Assembly: GCA_963721345.1 (NCBI GenBank)
Contig: CAVRIT010000001.1
Span: 992,001 to 1,056,000, forward strand
Direction of reading: 5' to 3'
Length of the DNA stretch: 64,000 nt
From: JACDAN01 sp963721345
GTDB lineage: Bacteria; Actinomycetota; Thermoleophilia; Gaiellales; Gaiellaceae
The notes under the pieces are model-generated. The model was not told the DNA's origin, searched no databases, and saw only the letters and a list, made by a program, of their open reading frames with translations. Both the position numbers and the translations under genes were made by a program. Positions 7,072 through 15,354 of the stretch are shown here, in pieces; positions within the stretch are counted from its first letter, which is position 1, and each line of letters begins with the position of its first letter.

Positions 7072-8603
7072 TCCGGCGCGCGCTCCTCTCGACCTTCGAC
7101 AAGACGGGGCTGGAGGACTTTGCGCGGGGGCTCGCAGAGCTCGACGTCGAGCTCGTCGCGAGCGGCGGGACGGCGGAGTTCCTCGGCGAGTGCGGGATCG
7201 AGACGACGCGGGTCGAGCAGCTGACGGACATCCCCGAGATGCTCGGCGGCCGCGTGAAGACCCTGCACCCGCGGATCCACGCGGCGATCCTCGCGCGGCG
7301 CGACCACCCCGACGACCTCGCCGCGCTGGACGAGCACGGGATTCAGCCGTTCGACCTCGTCGCGGTCAGCCTCTACCCGTTCACGCAGATCGCCGGGCGG
7401 TACGGGGTCAGCGAGGAGGACGCCGTCGAGATGATCGACATCGGCGGCCCGTCGATGCTGCGGGGCGCCGCGAAGAACTTCGTGCACGTCGTCCCGGTCT
7501 GCCGGCCCGAGCGGTATCCGCAAATCCTCGCCGAGTTGCGCGCGGGCGGCGTCTCGCCCGAGCTCCGGCGCGAGCTCGCCGCCGAGGCGTTTGCGACGAC
7601 AGCTGCCTACGAGGCGGCGATCTCGCAGTGGTTCCTCGACCGCGAGTCCTTCCCTGAGCAGTTCATCCCGAGCTTCGGGAAGGTGATGGACCTGGCGTAC
7701 GGCGAGAACCCGCACCAGCGGGCCGCCTACTACGCCCAGACGGGCGCGCGGCGCCACCTGCTCTCCCGCGTGGAGCAGGTCCACGGGCGCCAGCTCTCCT
7801 ACAACAACCTCAACGATCTCTCTGCCGCGCGCCGGCTGCTCGGCGAGTTCCAGCTGCCCGCCGCCGTCGTGGTCAAGCACGCGAACCCGTCCGGCGTGGG
7901 CGTCGCGGCGTCCATCGAGGAGGCATTCGAGCGAGCGCACGCCGCCGATCCCGTGTCGGCCTACGGGATGGTGCTCGCGCTCAACCGCCCCGTGAGCGCG
8001 GCGCTCGGTCGGGAGTTGGCGGAGCGCTTCGTCGAGGTCGTGATCGCGCCGGAGTTCGACGAGGCGGCGCTCGAGGCGATGCGGGCGAAGGAGGCGACGC
8101 GGATCCTCGTCGACCGCGAGCGCCGTCGCGGCGAGCACGGCGACCGGGAGTACAAGCGCGTCATCGGCGGACTGCTCGTCCAGGACGGCGACCACGAGAT
8201 CGACGACCGCAGCCTGATGAAGCTCGTCTCCGGCGAGGCGAGCGAGGAGCTGTGGGGCGACATGCTCTTCGCCTGGCGGGTCTGCAAACACGTGGACTCG
8301 AACGCGATCGTCGTGGCTCGCGAGCTGCAGACGCTCGGCATCGGCGGCGGGCAGACGAGTCGCATCGACTCGGTGCGAATCGCGCTACAGAAGGCGCAGG
8401 AGCATGGCCACGACGTCAAGGGCGCGGTGCTCGCGTCGGACGCGTTCATCCCGTTCGCCGACGGCGCGCAGCTGGCGCTGGACGCGGGCATCGCCGCGAT
8501 CGTCCAGCCCGGCGGCGCGAAGCGGGACGAGGAGGTCGTCGCGACGGTCAGGGACGCCGGGGCGACGATGGTCTTCACCCACCGCCGCCACTTCCGGCAC
8601 TAG
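7068..8603 (+). CDS. purH: Bifunctional AICAR transformylase / IMP cyclohydrolase
   Basis: PurH carries out the last two steps to IMP. The N-terminal MGS-like cyclohydrolase domain shows LLSTFDKTGL, GGTAEFL, GRVKTLHPRIHAAIL and DIGGPSMLRGAAKN. The transformylase domain shows YGENPHQRAAYY, LSYNNLNDL, VVKHANPSGVG and DAFIPFADG. Ser replaces the more common Cys in KHANP(C/S)G, which is a known variant. It has 511 residues, normal length. The GTG start overlaps purN by GTGA, so it ends the purM-purN-purH operon. Confidence 0.97.
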   Translation: MIRRALLSTFDKTGLEDFARGLAELDVELVASGGTAEFLGECGIETTRVEQLTDIPEMLGGRVKTLHPRIHAAILARRDHPDDLAALDEHGIQPFDLVAVSLYPFTQIAGRYGVSEEDAVEMIDIGGPSMLRGAAKNFVHVVPVCRPERYPQILAELRAGGVSPELRRELAAEAFATTAAYEAAISQWFLDRESFPEQFIPSFGKVMDLAYGENPHQRAAYYAQTGARRHLLSRVEQVHGRQLSYNNLNDLSAARRLLGEFQLPAAVVVKHANPSGVGVAASIEEAFERAHAADPVSAYGMVLALNRPVSAALGRELAERFVEVVIAPEFDEAALEAMRAKEATRILVDRERRRGEHGDREYKRVIGGLLVQDGDHEIDDRSLMKLVSGEASEELWGDMLFAWRVCKHVDSNAIVVARELQTLGIGGGQTSRIDSVRIALQKAQEHGHDVKGAVLASDAFIPFADGAQLALDAGIAAIVQPGGAKRDEEVVATVRDAGATMVFTHRRHFRH

Positions 8604-8627
8604 CGCCAGGTCTAAGCTTTCGCGCGC

Positions 8628-10022
8628 ATGGCCCGTGAGTTCCCCACGGCGCTCGAGCTCGTCGGACAGACGCCGATCGTCCGGCTGGAGAAGATCGGCG
8701 CCGACCTCGGCTCCGAGCTCCTCGTCAAGCTCGAGTACCTGAACCCCGGCGGGTCGGTGAAGGACCGGATCGGCCTGCCGCTGATCGAGGCCGCCGAGCG
8801 CGACGGGAAGCTGAAGCCGGGCGGGACGATCGTCGAGCCGACGTCCGGCAACACAGGGGTCGGGCTCGCCATCGCGGCCTCCGTCAAGGGCTACCGCTGC
8901 ATCTTCGTCATGCCCGACAAGATGAGCCAGGAGAAGATCTCGCTGCTGCGGGCCTACGGGGCCGAGGTCGTGATCTGCCCCACCGCGGTCGACGCGGATT
9001 CGCCCGAGAGCTACTACTCCGTCTCCGATCGCCTCGCCGAGGAGATTCCGGGCGCGTTCAAGCCCGACCAGTACTCGAACATGGCGAACCCCGACGCCCA
9101 CTACGAGCGCACCGGGCCGGAGATCTGGGAGCAGACGGGCGGCGAGTTCGACGCCTTCGTCGTCACGGTCGGCACGGGCGGCACGATCTCGGGCGCGGGC
9201 CGCTACCTGAAAGAGCAGAAGGCGGACATCCTGATCGTCGGCGCCGATCCGGAGGGCTCGGTGTACACGGCCGTCGAGGAGAGCGACGTCCACCCGTATC
9301 TCGTCGAGGGGATCGGCAAGGACACCTGGCCGCGCACGATGGCCAGGGAAGTCGTCGACGAGTGGGTCCGCGTCTCCGACCGCGACTCGTTCGTCACCGC
9401 GCGGCAGCTGGCCCGCGAGGAGGGCATCCTGGCCGGCGGCTCCGGCGGCACCGCGGTGTGGGCGGCCCTGGAGATCGCGAGGCGGCTCGGCCCAGGGAAG
9501 CGGATCCTCACGATGATCCCCGACAGCGGCCGGAACTACCTCTCGAAGTTCTACGACGACAACTGGATGCTCGACCACGGCTTCCTCGAGCGGCGGGCGC
9601 CGGTCCCGACGGTCGACCAGGTGCTGAGCTCGAAGCGCACCGAGGAGCCCGACGTCCCGGCTTTCGTCACGATCGGCTCGCGCCAGAAGGTCGGCGAGGC
9701 GATCGACCTGATGCAGCGCTACTCGATCTCGCAGCTGCCCGTGATCCGCGACGGGGAGGTCGACTCGCTCGCCGACGTGATCGGATCGCTCCACGACCGC
9801 GACCTTCTCGACCGCGTCTTCAAGAACGGCGACGCGCTCCACGAGGACGTGGCCGCCGCGATGCAGCCGCCGCTCGCCGCGATCGACGCCGACGAGCCGC
9901 TGGACGAGGTCTTCTCGACGCTCAGCGGGCGGACGAACGCCGTCGTCGTCGCGCGCGAGGGCCGTCCGGTGGGTGTTCTGACCCGGACCGACCTGCTCGA
10001 GTTCCTAGCGCACAACCGGTAA
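8628..10022 (+). CDS. cbs: Cystathionine beta-synthase with C-terminal CBS pair
   Basis: A PLP enzyme of fold type II. The PLP lysine lies in NPGGSVKDRIG (about residue 45), phosphate-binding glycines in VGTGGTISG and the substrate loop in TSGNTGVG. The first 325 residues form the catalytic core and residues 340-464 form two CBS motifs (ending VGVLTRTDLLEFLAHNR), which bind adenosyl ligands in homologues. It condenses serine or O-acetylserine with homocysteine or sulfide. With the gamma-family PLP gene at 12084 it would give reverse transsulfuration. The ATG at 8628 follows TAAGCT and nine bases, with no Shine-Dalgarno sequence. Confidence 0.93.
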   Translation: MAREFPTALELVGQTPIVRLEKIGADLGSELLVKLEYLNPGGSVKDRIGLPLIEAAERDGKLKPGGTIVEPTSGNTGVGLAIAASVKGYRCIFVMPDKMSQEKISLLRAYGAEVVICPTAVDADSPESYYSVSDRLAEEIPGAFKPDQYSNMANPDAHYERTGPEIWEQTGGEFDAFVVTVGTGGTISGAGRYLKEQKADILIVGADPEGSVYTAVEESDVHPYLVEGIGKDTWPRTMAREVVDEWVRVSDRDSFVTARQLAREEGILAGGSGGTAVWAALEIARRLGPGKRILTMIPDSGRNYLSKFYDDNWMLDHGFLERRAPVPTVDQVLSSKRTEEPDVPAFVTIGSRQKVGEAIDLMQRYSISQLPVIRDGEVDSLADVIGSLHDRDLLDRVFKNGDALHEDVAAAMQPPLAAIDADEPLDEVFSTLSGRTNAVVVAREGRPVGVLTRTDLLEFLAHNR

Positions 10023-10502
10023 GCCCACGTAGCGGAACCCCAGGCCGGGGACGTCCTCGCCGTCCGCGGGGTAGGGGCGCCACTCGAAGAAGCGCTCCTC
10101 GAACCGGGCGTCGAGCTCCGGACGCATGTCGGCGTACCCGTGAAGTCCCGCGTGCTCCTCCTTCCACTCGGGCGTCATCGGCTCGAGCCGGTCCCAGGCG
10201 AACTCGTTGAGGATCAGCGGGCCGCTCGAGATCCGCATGAGCTTGTCGAGCACACCGCCGAGATCGTGGACATGGTGGAGCGAGAGACTGGCGACGACGG
10301 CGTCGAACGGCCCCGGATCGTCGAACGCCTCGATCGTCGTCCGGCGGAAGATGGCGCCCTGCGGCGCCTCCGGGTCGATCGCCACCACCTCGTAGCCCGC
10401 CCCGACGATCGCCTGCGCCAGCTCGCCCGCGCCGCACCCGACCTCGAGCACCCGCGCCGGTGGCTGGGGCAGTTGCGAGAGTACGAACTCGATGAGCTCC
10501 AC
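10005..10502 (-). CDS. Class I SAM-dependent methyltransferase
   Basis: From GTG at 10502 the frame gives VELIEFVLSQLPQPPARVLEVGCGAGELAQAIVGAGYEVVAIDPEAP. This holds SAM-binding motif I (VLEVGCGAGE) and the acidic residue ending strand 2, and SLSLHHVHDLGGVL is the post-II helix. At 165 residues it is a minimal Rossmann methyltransferase with no recognisable substrate domain. Its 3' end overlaps the end of cbs by 18 bp. Its start codon overlaps the divergent neighbouring gene's start by 11 bp, which is unusual and makes one of the two starts doubtful. Confidence 0.75.
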   Translation of the reverse strand: MELIEFVLSQLPQPPARVLEVGCGAGELAQAIVGAGYEVVAIDPEAPQGAIFRRTTIEAFDDPGPFDAVVASLSLHHVHDLGGVLDKLMRISSGPLILNEFAWDRLEPMTPEWKEEHAGLHGYADMRPELDARFEERFFEWRPYPADGEDVPGLGFRYVGLPVVR

Positions 10503-11502
10503 GGAGGTCAGCCTCGCACAGGCCCGGCGGATCGCGGTTCGCGCGCAGCTGCTCGACGGCTCGGCGAAGGACGTGCTCTCGACGGTGCGCCGGCTCGGGT
10601 TCCTCCAGATGGACCCGATCTCGACCGTCGCGCAGCCACAGCACCTCGTCCTCTGGAGCCGGCTCGGCGCCTTCGACCGCGGCGAGCTCGATCGCCTGCT
10701 GTGGGACGAGCGAAAGCTCTTCGAATGGAATGCGTTCATCTGGCCGATCGAGGACCTGCCGCTCATCCGGGCCCGGATGCGCGAGCCCTGGGGGCACTAC
10801 AAGTGGCAGCGCTGGGCGAAGGAGTTCCTGCAGGAGCAGAAGGGATTCCGGCGATACGTGCTCCGCGAGCTCGAACGGCGCGGGCCGATGCTCTCGCGCG
10901 ACCTCGAGCATCCTGCGGCGCGGGCCGACGAACGCTACGTGTGGTGGGGCACGCGCGCCCAGCTGACCTGGATGCTGGAGCTGCTGCACCGCCGCGGACA
11001 CATCGCCGTCGCCGGGCGACAGGGCGGCCAGCGCCTTTGGGATCTCGCCGAGCGTTGGTGGCCCGCGAGCGAAACGGTGCCTCTCGCAGAGGCGCGACGA
11101 GCCCTCGAAGAGAAGCGGTTTCGCGCGCTCGGCGTGAAGCTCGAGAAGGGCCGCTGGCTGGTCCACCCGGAGGCCGACGCCCGCCCCGTCGGACGACGCA
11201 TCACGTTCCTCTCCCCTTTCGACCGCCTCATTCACAACCGCGACCGGGCCGAGGCGCTGTGGGACTTCCACTATCGCCTGGAGATGTACGTGCCGAAGGC
11301 GAAGCGCGAGTACGGCTACTACGTGCTCCCGATCCTGCGCGGCGACCGTCTCGTCGGCCGGATCGAGCCCGTCTTCGACCGCAAGAGCGGTGTCCTGCGC
11401 GTGCTCGGTGTCTGGTGGGAGGAGGGCGAGCAGCCCGCCTCGCTCGACCGGCCCTTGCGCACGCTCGCGAAGTTCCTCGGTGCGGAGCGGGTCGAGGCGT
11501 GA
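10492..11502 (+). CDS. Winged-helix protein of the YcaQ/AlkX (HTH_42) family
   Basis: A 336-residue protein with the typical N-terminus VSLAQARRIAVRAQLLDG and LGFLQMDPISTVAQPQHLVLWSRLGAFDRGELDRLLWDERKLFEWNAF. The C-terminal half has LSPFDRLIHNRDRAEALWDFHYRLEMYVPKAKREYGYYVLPIL, a block conserved across the family. E. coli YcaQ and Streptomyces AlkX are DNA glycosylases that unhook interstrand crosslinks; this function is carried over by family only. It ends GTGA, overlapping the next methyltransferase. Confidence 0.85.
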   Translation: MSSTEVSLAQARRIAVRAQLLDGSAKDVLSTVRRLGFLQMDPISTVAQPQHLVLWSRLGAFDRGELDRLLWDERKLFEWNAFIWPIEDLPLIRARMREPWGHYKWQRWAKEFLQEQKGFRRYVLRELERRGPMLSRDLEHPAARADERYVWWGTRAQLTWMLELLHRRGHIAVAGRQGGQRLWDLAERWWPASETVPLAEARRALEEKRFRALGVKLEKGRWLVHPEADARPVGRRITFLSPFDRLIHNRDRAEALWDFHYRLEMYVPKAKREYGYYVLPILRGDRLVGRIEPVFDRKSGVLRVLGVWWEEGEQPASLDRPLRTLAKFLGAERVEA

Positions 11503-12074
11503 GTCAGTTCCATTTCGATCCCGCGAGCTACCTCGAGAACATGCGGGCGGACATCCCGGTCTTCGACCAGCTTCAGGAGGAGACGGCGAAGGCGACCGAG
11601 GGGATCGAGGCGCGGCGGATCCTCGAACTCGGGGTCGGGACCGGCGAGACGGCGCGGAGGGTGCTCTCGCGCCATCCAGGGGCCGAACTCGTGGGAATCG
11701 ACGAGAACGCTGAGATGCTCGCGGCGGCCAGGCTCGACGCCGACCTGCGGGTCTCGCGCCTCGAAGATCCGCTGCCCGACGGCCCGTTCGACCTCGTGGT
11801 CTCGTGCCTGGCCGTCCACCACCTCGGCGCCCAGGGCAAGCGGGACCTTTTCGCGCGCATCGCCGCGGTGCTGACCCCGGGAGGCCGGTTCGTCCTCGCC
11901 GATGTCGTCGTACCTCGGCGAGAGGAGGACGCGGTCACGCCAACGACGCCCAACTACGACCGGCCCGACCCCCTTCCCGACCAGCTCTCCTGGCTGGAAG
12001 ACGCCGGCTTCGAGGCCGCCGTGACCTGGACGCACCGGGATCTCGCGATCGTCCGAGCGGATGTCGCTGGGTAG
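11499..12074 (+). CDS. Class I SAM-dependent methyltransferase
   Basis: GTG at 11499 overlaps the YcaQ-like stop by GTGA and gives VSQFHFDPASYLENMRADIPVFDQLQ. SAM motif I is ILELGVGTGETARRVL and the post-motif acidic residue lies in GIDENAEML. The region LVVSCLAVHHLGAQGKRDLFARIAAVLTPGGRFVLADVVVP matches methyltransferase domain 25-type proteins. It has 191 residues. Substrate is unknown; coupling to the putative DNA-repair glycosylase may be only positional. Confidence 0.85.
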   Translation: MSQFHFDPASYLENMRADIPVFDQLQEETAKATEGIEARRILELGVGTGETARRVLSRHPGAELVGIDENAEMLAAARLDADLRVSRLEDPLPDGPFDLVVSCLAVHHLGAQGKRDLFARIAAVLTPGGRFVLADVVVPRREEDAVTPTTPNYDRPDPLPDQLSWLEDAGFEAAVTWTHRDLAIVRADVAG

Positions 12075-12077
12075 CAT
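12072..12077 (+). promoter_or_regulatory. -10 hexamer TAGCAT for the gamma-family PLP gene
   Basis: TAGCAT is followed by exactly six bases and the ATG at 12084. No ribosome-binding sequence is present. Confidence 0.55.
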
Positions 12078-12083
12078 CTGACT

Positions 12084-13245
12084 ATGGATTTCGAGACTCG
12101 CGCGATCCACGAGGGCCAGGAGCCCGATCCCGCGACGGGCTCGGTGACCGTCCCGATCTACCAGACCTCGACCTTCGTCCAAGAGGCCGTCGGCGTCCAC
12201 AAGGGCTACGACTACGCGCGGGTCTCGAACCCGACGCGGACGGCGCTCCAGCTCTGCCTCGCATCGCTCGAGGGCGCGGAGCACGGCGCAGCCTTCAGCT
12301 CGGGTCTCGGCGCGACGACGACGCTCATGCACCTCGTGAGCCCCGGCGACCGAGTCCTCGCGGTGGCGGACGTCTACGGCGGCGTCTACCGCATGTTCTC
12401 CCAGATCTACGAGCCCAAGGGGTACACATTCGAGTGGCTCTCCGCGGACACGATCAACGAGTCGCTGCGTGACCATCTCGACGACCGCACGCGGATTGTC
12501 TGGCTGGAGACGCCGACGAACCCGCTGCTGAACATCGTCGACATCCGGGCCGCGGCGGAGGCCGCGCACGAAGCGGGCGCGATGGTCGTCGTCGACAACA
12601 CCTTCGCCACGCCGTATCTCCAGCGCCCACTGGAGCTCGGCGCCGACGTCGTCCTGCACTCGACGACCAAGTACCTCGGCGGCCACTCGGACGTGATCGG
12701 CGGCTTCGTGGCGACGAACGACCCGACGGTGGCCGAGCGCCTGTACTTCCTCCAGAAGTCGCTCGGCGCGGTTCCCGGTCCGTTCGACTCCTGGCTCGTC
12801 CTGCGCGGGCTGAAGACGCTTGCGATCCGGATGCGGCAGCACTCGCGAGAACGCGCGGCGCGTCGCCGAGTACCTCTCGACGCACCAGGCGGTCGAGAGC
12901 GTCCTCTACCCCGGTCTTCCAAGTCATCCGGGACACGAGATCGCGAAGCGCCAGATGGACGACTTCGGCGGGATGATCTCGTTCCTCGTCGAGTCGGAGG
13001 AGGCGGCCGTGGAGCTCGTCGCTCGGACGAAGGTGTGGGCGCTCGCCGAGAGCCTCGGCGGGGTCGAGAGCCTGATCGAGCATCCCGCTCGGATGACCCA
13101 CGCGTCGACTGCCGACGCGCCGTTTGCGGCTCCGCGCAACCTCGTTCGCCTCTCGGTCGGCATCGAGTCCGTGGGCGACCTGATCGAGGATCTCGAGCAG
13201 GCGCTGGTGCGCTCCCCCGCCGCCGCGGAACGCGCGTCGCCCTGA
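12084..13245 (+). CDS. Cystathionine gamma-synthase/lyase family PLP enzyme (one-base frameshift)
   Basis: The first frame has FETRAIHEGQEPDPATGSVTVPIYQTSTF, PLP-phosphate residues in FSSGLGATTTL, and the Schiff-base lysine in DVVLHSTTKYLGGHSD (about residue 205). At 12846 an extra C breaks the frame; deleting it restores HSENARRVAEYL and continuity to LVRLSVGIESVGDLIEDLEQAL, ending at 13245 (about 387 residues, normal). The family includes synthase (MetB), lyase and related gamma-replacement enzymes that cannot be separated by eye. With cbs nearby, cystathionine gamma-lyase in reverse transsulfuration is the likelier role. The frameshift is probably a sequencing error because both halves are well conserved. 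Confidence 0.88.
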
Positions 13246-13362
13246 GGGTCGAGGACTTCGACGAGATCGAGCGTTATCGCTGATCGCATGTCACGACCAC
13301 GGAGCGGTTGATCGACGACACCGTGTGACGCTTACGCATCTCGGCCGCTGCGCCACTCCGTT

Positions 13363-13433
13363 GGGGTCAGGTCTTGCATTGCCATAGCCACGCGCCGCGG
13401 CCGACTCGATGTTGCAATGCAAGACCTGACCCC
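13363..13433. repeat. REP-type palindrome with perfect 20-bp arms
   Basis: GGGGTCAGGTCTTGCATTGC (13363-13382) is exactly inverted at 13414-13433 around a 31-base GC-rich spacer. Sequences of this form are typical of REP elements mobilised by Y1-type (RAYT) transposases, but no such gene is in the window. It lies between the PLP gene end and the MBL gene and may have displaced the latter's original upstream region. Confidence 0.75.
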
Positions 13434-13462
13434 CCACGGCCCGGCGCTGCGGCCAGAATGGC

Positions 13463-13468
13463 TAGATC
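13463..13468 (+). promoter_or_regulatory. -10-like hexamer TAGATC before the MBL gene
   Basis: TAGATC lies exactly six bases before a CTG at 13475. The hexamer's TAG is also an in-frame stop, so the gene cannot start further upstream. Confidence 0.4.
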
Positions 13469-13474
13469 GCTGAG

Positions 13475-14335
13475 CTGATCGATCTCCACCACGGCGGCGC
13501 CGAGCGCGCCGTCGGCTGCTACCTGCTCGAGACGGCCGACGGGCCGGCGCTGAACGACTGCGGTCCGGCGAGCTGCCTCCCGGCCCTGGAGCGTGGCCTC
13601 GCAGCCCACGGTGCTTCGATCACCGACCTCCGGCACCTGCTGCTGAGCCACATCCACCTCGACCATGCTGGAGCTGCCGGCGTGCTCGTCCGCACGAACC
13701 CGGATCTCCGCGTGCACGTCTCGGAGGTCGGTGCGCCCCATCTGGTCGACCCGTCGCGCCTCGAGCGCAGCGCCCGGCGGCTCTACGGCGAGAGCTTCGA
13801 CGCGCTCTGGGGCGAGCTCGCGCCGGTGCCCGAGGAGAACATCGACGTCGTCGGCCGGACCACCGTCGGGCTCGAAACCTTTCCGAGCCCCGGGCACGCG
13901 AGCCATCACGTCTGCTACCTCGGGCAAGACGGCACGCTCTACGCCGGCGACGCCGCAGGTGTGCGCATTCAACCCGATCGCTACGTGGCGCCGCCGACGC
14001 CACCCCCGGAGTTCGATCCGGTCGCCTGGCACGCCACGATCGACGAGATCGAGCGCCGCCAACCGGAGCGCCTAGCCCTCATCCATTTCGGCATCGCCGA
14101 GGATGTCGCGGCGCACCTCACGCAACTGAGACGCCGCCTGGACGAGTGGCCGGCCCAGCCCTTGTCCGAGGAGGAGTGGCTGGCGCAGCGTCACGCCGAG
14201 CTCCGCGCCGAGAGCAGCGAGCCGGAGACGCTCGACCGTGCGATGCCGCTCTGGCAGTCCTACGCCGGTCTGCGCCGCTACTGGGACAAGCTGGCCGAGA
14301 CGGGTGAGTCCACGCCGACGATCGCCTCTCGGTAG
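13475..14335 (+). CDS. MBL-fold metallo-hydrolase
   Basis: The frame opens after a TAG at 13463 and reads LIDLHHGGAERAVGCYLLETADGPALNDCGP. The zinc motif is LLLSHIHLDHAGAAG (HxHxDH), followed by SPGHASHHVCYL and LYAGDAAGV, the remaining metal ligands, and HFGIAEDVAAHL near 220. No ATG or GTG lies between the TAG and the conserved N-terminus. CTG at 13475, six bases after TAGATC, is the best start; a GTG at 13682 would remove the active site. It has about 286 residues. Substrate unknown. Its end overlaps the convergent glycosyltransferase by 58 bp. Confidence 0.82.
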   Translation: MIDLHHGGAERAVGCYLLETADGPALNDCGPASCLPALERGLAAHGASITDLRHLLLSHIHLDHAGAAGVLVRTNPDLRVHVSEVGAPHLVDPSRLERSARRLYGESFDALWGELAPVPEENIDVVGRTTVGLETFPSPGHASHHVCYLGQDGTLYAGDAAGVRIQPDRYVAPPTPPPEFDPVAWHATIDEIERRQPERLALIHFGIAEDVAAHLTQLRRRLDEWPAQPLSEEEWLAQRHAELRAESSEPETLDRAMPLWQSYAGLRRYWDKLAETGESTPTIASR

Positions 14336-15354
14336 GCCCGCACGTAGTCGTCGACCATCCGCTCGGGGGAGAACCGCTCCTCGACGTAGCGCCGCAACTC
14401 GCGCGGATCCAGCGCGTCGGCATCCTCGAGCGCCGCGGCCATGTCGCGGTAGTGCTCGACGATGATCCCAGACCGGCCGTGCTCGATCACCTCGGGCACC
14501 GCCCCGTGGTTCGTGGCGATCACAGGCGTCCCACACGCCAGCGACTCGATCATCACCAGGCCGAAGGGCTCCTCCCAGTCGATCGGGAACAGCGTGGCGC
14601 GGGCGTCCTGCAGCAGCTCGACCTTCTTCCCGTGCGACACCTCGCCGAGGTACTCGATCCCGTGCACCCCGAGGTGGGGCTCGACGAACTCGTCGAAGTA
14701 CTCCTGCTCCTTCGGCTCCTGCTTCTTCCCGGCGATCTTCAGCGGGAGGTCGAGCTCCATCGCGACCGCGATCGCGCGGTGACATCCCTTGTCCGGGCTC
14801 ATCCGGCCGAGGAACAGCAGGTACTCGCCGGTGTGCGGCTTGCACGGATAGACCGAAAGGTCGAGCGCATTCGGACAGTTCGCCAGCCAGGGAAGGCTCT
14901 GCTTCGGCCGCCGTTGGTTCATCGACAGCGAGATCAGGTGGAGGTCGGGCACGAGCCCCGCGAAGTGCTCGTACATCTCTCCGGGATCACCGACCAGCGG
15001 GCCATGGACGGTGTGGACGACCGGCGTGTCAACGAGTCCCGAGAGCGCGACGCCGGTGAAGCCCGTGTGGTCGTTGATGATGTCGAACTCGGACGCGATC
15101 GTGTAGCAGGCGAGCGCGTGACTCAGCTCCCAGTGGGAGCGCCCGATCCACTGGCTCGGCGCCTCCTTGTAGACCCAGGTGAGCTTCGCCTTGGTGAGCG
15201 AGTCGCCGGAGGCGAAGAGCGTCACCTCGTGGCCCGCCTCGACGAGACCGTCGGCGAGCAGCGAGACGATCCACTCGATCCCGCCGTAGCCCGACGGCGG
15301 CACCGGGAACCACACCGGGCTCAGGATCGCGACCTTCAGGCGCTCCTCGCTCAC
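14278..15354 (-). CDS. Family 4-type glycosyltransferase
   Basis: GTG at 15354 overlaps the stop of the debranching gene and gives VSEERLKVAILSPVWFPVPPSGYGGIEWIVSLLADGLVEAGHEVTLFASG. The donor-binding half shows YLLFLGRMSPDKGCHRAI and the EX7E-type motif in PIDWEEPFGLVMIESLACGTPVIATNHGAVPEVI. It has 358 residues. It is a GT-B retaining enzyme. Coupling to a glycogen debranching-type gene suggests alpha-glucan or compatible-solute metabolism, but acceptor and donor are unknown. Confidence 0.88.
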   Translation of the reverse strand: MSEERLKVAILSPVWFPVPPSGYGGIEWIVSLLADGLVEAGHEVTLFASGDSLTKAKLTWVYKEAPSQWIGRSHWELSHALACYTIASEFDIINDHTGFTGVALSGLVDTPVVHTVHGPLVGDPGEMYEHFAGLVPDLHLISLSMNQRRPKQSLPWLANCPNALDLSVYPCKPHTGEYLLFLGRMSPDKGCHRAIAVAMELDLPLKIAGKKQEPKEQEYFDEFVEPHLGVHGIEYLGEVSHGKKVELLQDARATLFPIDWEEPFGLVMIESLACGTPVIATNHGAVPEVIEHGRSGIIVEHYRDMAAALEDADALDPRELRRYVEERFSPERMVDDYVRAYREAIVGVDSPVSASLSQ

